Source: Candidatus Thorarchaeota archaeon
GTDB lineage: Archaea; Asgardarchaeota; Thorarchaeia; Thorarchaeales; Thorarchaeaceae
Direction of reading: 5' to 3'
Assembly: GCA_003345555.1 (NCBI GenBank)
Contig: PRDJ01000057.1
Coordinates: 43,836 to 107,835, forward strand
Length of the DNA stretch: 64,000 nt
Translations under genes and position numbers: made by a program
Part shown: in pieces, positions 43,002 through 50,083 of the stretch
Layout: each line of letters opens with the position of its first letter
Position numbering within the stretch: position 1 is the stretch's first letter
Notes under the pieces: generated by a model
What the model was told of the DNA's origin: nothing
The model's database searches: none
The model's input: only the letters and a program-made list of their open reading frames with translations

Positions 43002-43913
43002 CTACATCTCCTCGTCGGTCTCGTCAAGTTCATCTGATGGCCCAGCTTCCTTACTGCCTTCTTCACCTTGGGCCGTTCGGCTCTCAGGAGCGGATGGGCT
43101 CTCTCGTTCAGTCTTCTGTCGGGCTTTCTTCGGTCCAGTCTCCTCGACTAGGTCAAGTGCATCGAGTTCCTCGAGTTCACGAAGTTCCTCAATGTCTGTG
43201 ATTCCCTCAAGGCTCTCTCCGACTTCCTCTGCTGCAGCTTCCGCTGTTACCGCCTCAGGCACTTCCTCGACGCCCTCGGCCTCCCTGGAAACCTCGACTA
43301 CACCGGCTTTCTTTGGCTTTGCCTTCTTGACATGAATGACTCCCGGAATCTTTGCATCCGGTCGCATTATCTTCACTTGGACTCCGATTGTGCCTGGCTT
43401 GAGCACTGCGAAGTCACATGCCTTATCGACGAAGAGATCTGCAGGCTGTCCGGTCTTTGCGATGGTGGCTTCTCTGAACTTCTGGTACCTTGCTCGTCTA
43501 CTTCCCAGCTTTCCTTTCACGATTATCTCACACCCGTACGCTCCCGCGCGCATCACGCGTCTTAATATCCAGTAAGCCATTCTGCGGTAACGTACACCAT
43601 GTTCAAGCTGTCTGGCGAGCTTCGAAGCCATAACAGGGGCACTAAGCCAAGGATTCTCTATCTCAACTACTTCTACCTGAACGTTCTGGATTCCGTATTC
43701 GTTCTCGAGCGCATAGGTGAGGTCCCTGATTTTTGCACCACGGCGCCCTATGACAACGCCAGGTCTGGAGGCCTGAATGACAACCTCGGTTCTCATGGGC
43801 ATCTTTCTGATTTCGACGCCGCCATAACCTGCTGCGTTGAGTTCCTTGGATAAGAACTCATCAACTCGCAGCTTGCGCATGTTCTGTTCGATGAAGTACT
43901 TCACTGCGGACAC
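43002..43913 (-). CDS. rps3: Small ribosomal subunit protein uS3 with long acidic C-terminal extension
   Basis: A 303-residue protein at the mRNA entry. KH domain and C-domain (~1-208) are normal: YFIEQNMRKLRVDEFLSKEL, VIQASRPGVVIGRRGAKIRDLT, GAYGCEIIVKGKLGSRRARYQKF. Residues ~210-303 are a low-complexity, strongly acidic tail (EEVPEAVTAEAAAEEVGESLE, ELREELDALDLVEETG-like runs, GPSDELDETDEEM), about 90 residues beyond the usual archaeal length. Followed by uL29. Confidence 0.95.
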   Translation of the reverse strand: MSAVKYFIEQNMRKLRVDEFLSKELNAAGYGGVEIRKMPMRTEVVIQASRPGVVIGRRGAKIRDLTYALENEYGIQNVQVEVVEIENPWLSAPVMASKLARQLEHGVRYRRMAYWILRRVMRAGAYGCEIIVKGKLGSRRARYQKFREATIAKTGQPADLFVDKACDFAVLKPGTIGVQVKIMRPDAKIPGVIHVKKAKPKKAGVVEVSREAEGVEEVPEAVTAEAAAEEVGESLEGITDIEELRELEELDALDLVEETGPKKARQKTERESPSAPESRTAQGEEGSKEAGPSDELDETDEEM

Positions 43914-44378
43914 TTAACCCACCTCCTCCAGAACGATCTCTATGTGAGATGTATCCTCATTATAGGCTGTGCTTCTTCCAAACGCCCTTGGAATGAATTT
44001 CTTGTAGGTCCTTCCTCTCTGCGTCGCTGCATGAACAATCTTGAGCCTGTCGATATCAAGACCCTTATTGTCGGCATTGCTCTCTGCGTTCTTCAGTACT
44101 TTGAGAATCTGCTGCGATGCGTTAACTGGATGTCCTCCGGAAGGCCATTTCTTCATTCCTGCATGATGTGGTCTCTGCTTCCGATGACGCTTGTAAGGAA
44201 GCCACGTCTTTTCTTCGATTACGCTCTCGAGCAGCTTGGTTGCCTTGTCGAGCATCATGCCCCGGATAGCATTGCATATCTCCCTAGAGTGCTTGGGAGA
44301 GCACCGCATATTCCTGCCACTGGCTATCGCTGTCTTGTCGGGGTCTATCCCGAGTACGGAATATCCGTATGTTGGAAT
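43914..44378 (-). CDS. rpl22: Large ribosomal subunit protein uL22, probable ATT start
   Basis: 154 residues when read from the ATT at 44378: (M)PTYGYSVLGIDPDKTAIASGR then NMRCSPKHSREICNAIRGM, which matches archaeal uL22 N-termini (YSV...DP..TA.A.GR..R.SPKH). The first ATG (44309) would delete these 23 conserved residues. An in-frame TGA lies three codons before the ATT, so only GGC, AAG or ATT could start it. A GAGG is four bases upstream. C-terminal blocks (KSNADNKGLD-like, AATQRGRTYKKFIPRAFGRSTAY) are normal. First gene of the superoperon here. Confidence 0.92.
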   Translation of the reverse strand: MPTYGYSVLGIDPDKTAIASGRNMRCSPKHSREICNAIRGMMLDKATKLLESVIEEKTWLPYKRHRKQRPHHAGMKKWPSGGHPVNASQQILKVLKNAESNADNKGLDIDRLKIVHAATQRGRTYKKFIPRAFGRSTAYNEDTSHIEIVLEEVG

Positions 44379-44575
44379 CTTGCCTCACTTCCGGTGTGAT
44401 TGTTATCCTGTGGGCACATTGACATCCGTCATGTGCTGTATCCGCTCGTCTTGGTGGTTTCAACGGCCACTCCAAGACCTCACTGGCACACGTCTACAGA
44501 CCGTTCGCGCGAGCAGAACGAGAGGCCTGCACTGGCTCCAAGGTCTCGAAACAGTCGTTATCCCGAGAGCGACTT
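44379..44575 (-). promoter_or_regulatory. Structured 5' leader of the ribosomal superoperon
   Basis: About 200 nt between the TATA box and the uL22 ATT with no ORF of note; I find no uS19 frame in it. It contains a strong imperfect hairpin at 44449-44477 (TCTTG/CAAGA plus GTGG/CCAC around a 9-base loop), a 6-bp long-range pairing AGACCT...AGGTCT, and CGTTC/GAACG. The structure suggests autogenous control by a ribosomal protein, which is inferred. This accounts for the gap of just over 300 bases at 44379-44691. Confidence 0.45.
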
Positions 44576-44596
44576 GTCGCTTCCGGTCGAGTTTAT

Positions 44597-44605
44597 CTTT
44601 TAAAG
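44597..44605 (-). promoter_or_regulatory. TATA box of the ribosomal superoperon
   Basis: CTTTAAAAG on the minus strand, preceded by a GGTAAT purine-rich stretch, in an AT-rich island inside GC-rich DNA. Spacing predicts a start near 44575. Confidence 0.55.
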
Positions 44606-44691
44606 ATTACCAATTATCACACTTGCCCTATGTCTTTGGTATGTTCCTACGGGCAGGCAGGCCAAACGAACAACAGTGAGTGCACAAACCT

Positions 44692-45084
44692 TCATGGATT
44701 GTCGCCGAATTCGTGTGTGACACGCCTTAGGGCAGCCGCCGTTACCGAGTCGTCAATCAAATCAACACCCGACTGGGTCAAGGTCGCTCTCACAAAGTGA
44801 GTCCCAGTGGATAGCACATCGACAAGGCCTCGTTCCTTCAGTTTCAGGAGACTGGCCAGAATGATCTGTGTCAATTCGTCGTCTGTCATTTCGAACCCCT
44901 TGCCCGGAGTCTGAAGTGTCTCGCACATCCTCAGGACAGCTTTTGTGCTGCTCAGAAAACGCCGATTGCTGTCATAGGGATTTGTGTGCAACCAGAGAAG
45001 CACAATGAGATCGATAACGCTGACATTCATGTGCGGATGTCTCTCAAGTGTTCTCTTCGCAACAAGCTCGACAATCGGCATCAC
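44692..45084 (-). CDS. Uncharacterised small helical protein, possible winged helix
   Basis: A 130-residue protein. Residues ~15-60 (HMNVSVIDLIVLLWLHTNPYDSNRRF) and ~65-110 (MTDDELTQIILASLLKLKERGLVDVLSTGTHFVRATLTQSG) look like a helix-turn-helix with a wing, ending RVTHEFGDNP. No family recognised. Its ATG overlaps the stop of the zinc-ribbon/wHTH gene by 4 bases, so the pair is cotranscribed and may form one complex. Confidence 0.55.
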   Translation of the reverse strand: MMPIVELVAKRTLERHPHMNVSVIDLIVLLWLHTNPYDSNRRFLSSTKAVLRMCETLQTPGKGFEMTDDELTQIILASLLKLKERGLVDVLSTGTHFVRATLTQSGVDLIDDSVTAAALRRVTHEFGDNP

Positions 45085-45806
45085 TGCTCACCACTGCCAA
45101 CCAAGGCTACTACTCCCGGCTTGGGCTCAAAGATCAATCCGGAGTGCATCAATCTGTCCAGCGAATCCTCGACAGATGATTCCCGCACTCCCTGCGACGT
45201 AAATGTCTTCACAAGGTCCTCAACCTTACAGCTGCCGCCCGCTTTTCTCACAGCTGCTACAATATCCCTTCTGATGTCGGTCTTGCCTTTCACTTTCTCT
45301 GCCGTAGGTCCAGCAGATGGCACCATCTGGATAGTCCACGGACGTGGGAAAACAAGCAGACCATTCTCAGCTAGCCTCGATAGCTGCTCTTCAACCCAAG
45401 GCCAGTCTAGCCTATGCTGTCCACAGAGTTCGGCTATCCTGTCGAGCGAGCAGGGCTTATCCTTTGCTTCTCTCTCAAGAAGCTCCAACAATCTTTTCCT
45501 CTTTCCGGGTGGAGGCACTTCCTCTGTCTGAGAGGAAACCTCCTCGACTGTCAATGTCTCATTGGGCATGAGTGCCCGGAGCCTCTCCTTTGATTTTTCG
45601 ACCGCTAGCTGGAATTCATTGTCACGCTTCGCATTGAATTCTCTCACTGCAGCTGAGGCAGCGTCAGGGCTATCGAAGACAGCGCAGGATGCTTCTGTAA
45701 TGTCAATAATCCTGCCGCAGTAGCTGCACCGTCGGTGTTTCTGACCGGCCGGGGCATTTGTGAAATTCCTGCATTGTGGACAAGCGAAGACGAGGTATGA
45801 TGTCAA
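45081..45806 (-). CDS. Zinc ribbon plus tandem winged-helix protein
   Basis: A 241-residue protein. N-terminal zinc ribbon (~9-35): CPQCRNFTNAPAGQKHRRCSYCGR, like the DUF1922 type. A helical linker follows (FNAKRDNEFQLAVEKSKERL). Two winged helices then span ~100-165 (RKRLLELLEREAKDKPCSLDRIAEL, ENGLLVFPRPWTIQMV) and ~175-235 (KTDIRRDIVAAVRKAGGSCKVEDLVKTF, SGLIFEPKPGVVALV). It could be a transcription or replication accessory factor; function is not known. A TATA-like CGTTAAATAG lies about 45 bases upstream. Confidence 0.6.
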   Translation of the reverse strand: MTSYLVFACPQCRNFTNAPAGQKHRRCSYCGRIIDITEASCAVFDSPDAASAAVREFNAKRDNEFQLAVEKSKERLRALMPNETLTVEEVSSQTEEVPPPGKRKRLLELLEREAKDKPCSLDRIAELCGQHRLDWPWVEEQLSRLAENGLLVFPRPWTIQMVPSAGPTAEKVKGKTDIRRDIVAAVRKAGGSCKVEDLVKTFTSQGVRESSVEDSLDRLMHSGLIFEPKPGVVALVGSGEQ

Positions 45807-45883
45807 TGGTCAAGCACCATCTTCTGTCTTCATATCGTTCGTTCGCTATTTAACGCATGCTCTCCGAGAACACATGAATACGA

Positions 45884-45890
45884 TTATATC
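45884..45890 (+). promoter_or_regulatory. TATA box of the small ferredoxin gene
   Basis: TTATATC centred 24 bases before the ATG at 45911, which implies an essentially leaderless transcript. Confidence 0.45.
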
Positions 45891-45910
45891 ACAACTTCCG
45901 GAAATCTGAC

Positions 45911-46141
45911 ATGCGAGCTCTCATGCCAAAGAAAGTCAAGCGAATCGTCATTGACCCGAAATTGTGCAAGGGTTGTCACGAATGTATTTTCGTGTGTCCG
46001 CAGAAGGTCCTTGCGGAATCGAAGAAGGTTGACAACAGAGGCTATGTGCTCCCGGTCGTTGTAGATTTAGAAGCCTGCAAAGCATGCAAGTTGTGTGAGC
46101 TCGAATGTCCTGATTTTGCGATTACGGTAGTTACTGATTGA
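45911..46141 (+). CDS. 2x[4Fe-4S] ferredoxin, 2-oxoacid oxidoreductase delta-subunit type
   Basis: A 76-residue electron carrier with two full cluster motifs, CKGCHECIFVCP and CKACKLCELECP, separated by a VLAESKKVDNRGYVLPVVVD strand. The NxxGY and C-terminal LECPDFAITV pattern matches the delta subunit of KorABCD/PorABCD oxidoreductases. No alpha, beta or gamma subunit follows, so it may act alone. An internal ATG four codons in is a possible start. Confidence 0.85.
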   Translation: MRALMPKKVKRIVIDPKLCKGCHECIFVCPQKVLAESKKVDNRGYVLPVVVDLEACKACKLCELECPDFAITVVTD

Positions 46142-46269
46142 CTCAGGCATGCTCAATGCCGCGTGCTCTGGACATCTTTGGATGGCACGCACTCATTTGC
46201 GGGAAGTTCAATAATACACAAGAAGATATATTGTTGAACAGAAATGAGAGGACCGCTTGGTCAAGTCTG

Positions 46270-46863
46270 ATGGTGTTAGAGTTGGAAGACCCGAGGATAC
46301 GAACGCTGCTCGATCTCAGAAAAGAGCTTGATGAAGAACTTGAGCGGCTAAAAGAAAGAATCGAAAAACTGGAGGCATATATACAGGCACTTGATGCATC
46401 AATTGGTGCCACCAGCTTTGCGACAGCGGATACTGCTCTTGGCAGGCCGACTGAAGTAGCGAGACCCATAGCGAAGGGCCCGGCGGCCGCTCCTGCAACA
46501 GCCCCTGAGCAGCCTCGGTCGATGCTGATAATGAACAAGGCTCGAGACTTGGAGCTTGCCACGATAGAAATCCAAGATCGTGATTTGAGAATAGTGCCAG
46601 CTCCTCATGCCTCGTACGACATCAAGAGAGGCGCTTTTGCCCGATTCTTCGTTGAAAGAATCTTGGGTTTGTTTCAGCAGGAGGACAGGCACAGGGTCGA
46701 AAACGAGGAAATCGAATGGGATGATGCGTTTGATTTCGAGGTACGGGTTCAGGACGGAATCCTGCAAGAGGTCGTTGTCAAGAACTATGGTGGTGAGACC
46801 CGTCTCACCGAGATTGAACGTGCGCTAAGATGGGCTCTTGAAAAGACATATCGGGCAAGGTAG
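46270..46863 (+). CDS. Uncharacterised coiled-coil protein
   Basis: A 197-residue protein. Residues ~10-48 form a charged coiled coil (RIRTLLDLRKELDEELERLKERIEKLEAYIQAL), then a Pro/Ala-rich linker, then a conserved-looking C-terminal domain (~95-197) with ARDLELATIEIQDRDLRIVPA, AFARFFVERILGLF and the DDAFDFEVRVQDGILQEVVVKNYG strand pair. The start at 46270 is preferred because a TATA-like GATATATT (46225-46232) lies upstream of it, inside any longer frame. No family recognised. An oligomeric assembly role is possible from the coil, but unproven. Confidence 0.55.
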   Translation: MVLELEDPRIRTLLDLRKELDEELERLKERIEKLEAYIQALDASIGATSFATADTALGRPTEVARPIAKGPAAAPATAPEQPRSMLIMNKARDLELATIEIQDRDLRIVPAPHASYDIKRGAFARFFVERILGLFQQEDRHRVENEEIEWDDAFDFEVRVQDGILQEVVVKNYGGETRLTEIERALRWALEKTYRAR

Positions 46864-46978
46864 AGCCCCAAAACGCGCGCAATGTCCACGCCTCTATTTC
46901 TCGTGCAAAAGCAATATAACCGAGTGCATGCCCTGCTTCTGACCAGCAGGCGCCCTAGCTCTTAGGAGACTGTGCTTC

Positions 46979-47602
46979 ATGCTGGAGAGCAAGAACGAGA
47001 GCCTGATGGTTAACCCTCAGGTAGTTGTCAGCCAAGTAAGAGAAGCACACGGTTTCTATGGCGAAAACAAGGTTGATGAACGGTATGAACTGATGGCGCT
47101 TGACGTGTTGCGCAGATATGTTTCCAAGGAGGGCGTGGCACATGAACCAGAACCCCTGTTCGGGGCTGCTTTGTACATTGTAACACGTCACCCTTGGAGC
47201 CACCCAAATCCCCTCACGAAAACAGAGTTTGCAGCGAAACTGCGCATGAAAGAATCAAGTCTCGAGTGGTATACGGAGAGTATCGTCGACAAGCTTGGCT
47301 TTGTGATTCTTCGTGACAAGGGGCAGCTTCCATTCTACATCGATTCAGATGGAACAATCGCCAATGTACTGAACTCGGTTGTTCGAACCAGCGTGAATGA
47401 GGAGGTTGTGAGAAGCATAGTCAAAGGCAGTGTGGTGTCGCCTCATGAGCTGGCAGAACGTATTGTGGATCGGCTGTGCAGTGTTGTGAAGATTATTCCT
47501 CCGGTGTTTGAGCAGGATCTGTATGCTCATGTTGAGAAGAGGATTGAGGAGGAAAGCAAGAGACTCCTGCAAGAGCTCGGCGTCCATCGTCCGCTGCGAT
47601 AG
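46979..47602 (+). CDS. TFIIB-like/cyclin-fold-like protein
   Basis: A 207-residue protein. Residues ~40-125 resemble one cyclin repeat of TFB: ALDVLRRYVSKEGVAHEPEPLFGAALYIVTRHPW, then LTKTEFAAKLRMKESSLEWYTESIVDKLGF, echoing the AAAxIYxAxR...T..EIA..xxVxE..hR.RY pattern. No N-terminal zinc ribbon is present, unlike the true TFB at 55331. The C-terminal ~80 residues are helical (VNEEVVRSIVKG, LYAHVEKRIEEESKRLL). It may be a TFB-derived regulator, but the similarity is modest. Confidence 0.45.
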   Translation: MLESKNESLMVNPQVVVSQVREAHGFYGENKVDERYELMALDVLRRYVSKEGVAHEPEPLFGAALYIVTRHPWSHPNPLTKTEFAAKLRMKESSLEWYTESIVDKLGFVILRDKGQLPFYIDSDGTIANVLNSVVRTSVNEEVVRSIVKGSVVSPHELAERIVDRLCSVVKIIPPVFEQDLYAHVEKRIEEESKRLLQELGVHRPLR

Positions 47603-47825
47603 GTAAAGGTTACTAGCGTTTTGATGAGGTTTCCATGAATGGAAACGAGCGGGACAGTGCCGAGTTGTGGCGATGCCAACCCATCCGCGATTATGAGTTT
47701 CTGGCGGGCGCGCTCTGCGAATAGAGTTCGCTTTCTTCCCGAACACTTATAATGCAATCCGCTCTCAACCATGTCGACCTCAATCCGAGGCAGTCGCCGG
47801 GAAGCGAACAAGAAGGGATGCAGAA

Positions 47826-48143
47826 GTGAAGCAGGCTCGGCTCACAGATCGTGGGGTTGCATCTAATTCCGATAACCAACCAATCCCTAGGGATAAGAGG
47901 ACCGTCAACTCTTCCACTCGTTTTACCGACATTGACGGCAAAGACTGCTGGAACAACCCGCTTTGGCCATATCTGGTTGAGGCCACTAAGAGGAACCCGC
48001 TGTATTCTGGTTGGATTGGATATGCCCGTGAAAAGGTGCTTCCAACCGAACCGGACATAACTGCGAGACAACTCGCCAGCATGCTCTCCATATCTGTTGG
48101 CGAAGCCTTGGTCTTGCTTCATGATGCACGACAGAGCAAGTGA
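47826..48143 (+). CDS. Uncharacterised small protein
   Basis: A 105-residue protein with GTG start. The middle (DCWNNPLWPYLVEATKRNPLYSGWIGYAREKV) is aromatic-rich, and the end (PDITARQLASMLSISVGEALVLLHDARQSK) looks like a single helix-turn-helix. No known family. A TATA-like CTTATAATG near 47745-47755 lies about 75 bases upstream. It precedes hypD by 67 bases, same strand. Confidence 0.45.
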   Translation: MKQARLTDRGVASNSDNQPIPRDKRTVNSSTRFTDIDGKDCWNNPLWPYLVEATKRNPLYSGWIGYAREKVLPTEPDITARQLASMLSISVGEALVLLHDARQSK

Positions 48144-48172
48144 CTATTTCCAATCCGTGCATATTATGCAAG

Positions 48173-48180
48173 CTTTATGA
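48173..48180 (+). promoter_or_regulatory. TATA-like box of hypD
   Basis: CTTTATGA centred about 34 bases before the hypD ATG, implying a very short leader. Confidence 0.4.
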
Positions 48181-48210
48181 ATAGACCCCCATCCTCTACT
48201 CTAGGCTCTA

Positions 48211-49290
48211 ATGATTTCTCAGTCAGAGTTCAGAAACTCAAGGTATGCAGACGCCATCCTGAGTGAGATACGGCATCTTAGTGAGGGTCGCAGGTTTAGG
48301 ATTGTTCATGTTTGTGGCACCCACGAGGATACTATTAGCCGTCATGGTCTCCGTACACTCCTGCCTGACAACATAAAGCTGGTCGCTGGCCCCGGTTGTC
48401 CAGTATGCGTGTGCGCGGCCGAGGATGTGGATACAGCAATCGAGCTCGCTAGACAAGGTCACCTCATCACCACATTCGGGGACATGGTGAATGTGCCATC
48501 CACGTCTTCTAGTCTAGCAAAGGAGCGAGCACAAGGAGCCGACGTCCGTATAGTGTATGGTGTGAATGAGGCCGTGGGAATTGCACAGAACAACTCGGAA
48601 CGGGAAGTCGTATTCGTAGGAGTAGGGTTCGAGACCACAGCTCCTACACTTGCCGTGGAAATGCTCAGGGATCCCCCGAGCAACTTCTCGATGCTTACCT
48701 CTCTGAAGGCAATCCCACCAGCTATGGAGCTTCTCCTGAGAATCGAGGGGCCACCTGTTGATGGCTTCATAACGCCGGGGCATGTCTCTGCGATAATAGG
48801 AACGAACGCGTTCGAGCCTCTGGCAAAAAGGCATCATGTGCCATGTGTTGCAGCTGGCTTTGAGCCTCTCGACGTTCTGGAGTCTGTAAGGATGATACTG
48901 ACACAGATCCGGGATAACAGGGCTGAATCCGAAAACGAGTATAGTCGTGTGGTCCGCCCGGAAGGCAACAGATATGCTCAGCAGGCGATTCGACAGGCCT
49001 TCAATCTTGGCGACGGACCTTGGAGGGGGCTGGGCGTCATCAAGGATTCGGCTTACTATCTGCGAAGCAAGTTTGCAGAACATGACTCGCGCAAACGGTT
49101 TGAAGTTCCTCGGACGAACTCAGTCGATATACTCCCTGGGTGTATGTGCCACAAAGTTGTCTTGGGCATGATTGACCCTGTTGACTGTCCACTATTCGGC
49201 AAGCGATGTGTTCCCGACAACCCGTACGGTCCGTGCATGGTTGGACACGAAGGCACTTGCAGGATTCGCCATGAGAACCTAAGCTTATAG
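48211..49290 (+). CDS. hypD: [NiFe]-hydrogenase maturation protein HypD
   Basis: A 359-residue iron-sulfur scaffold on which Fe(CN)2CO is assembled with HypC. Signatures: HVCGTHEDTISRHGLRTLLP, GPGCPVCVCAAEDVD (redox-active Cys), TFGDMVNVPS, VFVGVGFETTAPT and the C-terminal PGCMCHKVVLGMIDPVDCPLFGKRCVP that binds the [4Fe-4S] cluster. Complete. Other hyp genes and the hydrogenase itself are not in the window, so maturation genes are dispersed. Confidence 0.96.
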   Translation: MISQSEFRNSRYADAILSEIRHLSEGRRFRIVHVCGTHEDTISRHGLRTLLPDNIKLVAGPGCPVCVCAAEDVDTAIELARQGHLITTFGDMVNVPSTSSSLAKERAQGADVRIVYGVNEAVGIAQNNSEREVVFVGVGFETTAPTLAVEMLRDPPSNFSMLTSLKAIPPAMELLLRIEGPPVDGFITPGHVSAIIGTNAFEPLAKRHHVPCVAAGFEPLDVLESVRMILTQIRDNRAESENEYSRVVRPEGNRYAQQAIRQAFNLGDGPWRGLGVIKDSAYYLRSKFAEHDSRKRFEVPRTNSVDILPGCMCHKVVLGMIDPVDCPLFGKRCVPDNPYGPCMVGHEGTCRIRHENLSL

Positions 49291-49318
49291 CTTGGGACAA
49301 GTGCGATTTGCACAAGCT
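49289..49318. terminator. Possible hairpin between convergent hypD and mobA
   Basis: AGCTT-GGGACAA-GTGC-GATTT-GCAC-AAGCT forms an imperfect hairpin exactly between the two stops. There is no T-run, so termination by it is uncertain. Confidence 0.3.
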
Positions 49319-49964
49319 AGTTGGGTTGATTTGTCTGACGGGGCGAAATCCTCTCTTTCTCAAGACGACGTAATTCTTCCTCGGTGTTGAAGTTGACAAA
49401 GGTCTTCAACTCGGGATCATACTTCTCAAGAACTAGTGTCGAAACATAGAGAACATTATGCAGCTGGTCAAGTAAGTCCTGCATCCTACGCTTTCCATCT
49501 TCGAGTACCTTGAGACCTTTAGCGTACGCATGCTCTGCCAGATAGACAGAATGGAGTGGCTCAACGTAACCGGAAGGCCATGATGGCACAACTGCTCCGT
49601 GTCCGGCCCTGAGGTCCACGAGTATCTGTAGCATCTCAACTTTGACCAGAGGAGTATCGACTGGCAACACCATTACGTACCGAGACTTACTGAATTCAAA
49701 GGCGGTAACGGCGCCGGTCAAGGCGCATCTGACCGCATCATCTGGGTCGACGGCAATTTCGGTATCGTCGACAACGTCCTCAAATGCTCTCGCCTGCTCA
49801 TCATTCGAAACCACAACAAGAGTCTGAGATGAGAATCGTTTGGCAATGCTAATCATGTGCGTGAGCAAAGGAAGGCCTCGAAATAGCGCGAGGGCCTTGT
49901 CGGACCTGAAGCGCTCCGAGTTGCCGCCTGCAAGTATTGCCACGGTCAGGTCAGTACTCTTCAT
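49317..49964 (-). CDS. mobA: Molybdenum cofactor guanylyltransferase MobA-like
   Basis: A 215-residue nucleotidyltransferase. The N-terminal AILAGGNSERFRSDKALALFRGLPLL contains the L-A-GG-x-S-x-R-x-G/S-xDKA motif of MobA, followed by VMVLPVDTPLV (metal-binding Asp) and GAVVPSWPSGYVEPLHSVY. It would attach GMP to molybdopterin. The G of the SSRMG block is replaced by F (SERFRSDK), which is unusual but tolerated in related CMP/GMP transferases. The substrate assignment is therefore moderately sure. Confidence 0.8.
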   Translation of the reverse strand: MKSTDLTVAILAGGNSERFRSDKALALFRGLPLLTHMISIAKRFSSQTLVVVSNDEQARAFEDVVDDTEIAVDPDDAVRCALTGAVTAFEFSKSRYVMVLPVDTPLVKVEMLQILVDLRAGHGAVVPSWPSGYVEPLHSVYLAEHAYAKGLKVLEDGKRRMQDLLDQLHNVLYVSTLVLEKYDPELKTFVNFNTEEELRRLEKERISPRQTNQPN

Positions 49965-50083
49965 TCAGGTTGTCTCCAGCACTTTCTCTTTCTACCGGCG
50001 ACCATCACACATGTGGGATTGACGTTGTCCAATATCCGACAAGCCTCATTCAGCATGGGATATTTCCGTGCTTGGTGTTCCTG

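Noticed and set aside
45911..46141. Ferredoxin as part of a full 2-oxoacid oxidoreductase operon
   Set aside because: No alpha, beta or gamma subunit genes adjoin it; kept as a single ferredoxin gene.
47690..47712. Shared TATGAGTT...GGCGGGCGCGC strings near 47694 and 63290
   Set aside because: Only two loose matches of a GC-rich string; more likely chance than a mobile or regulatory repeat.
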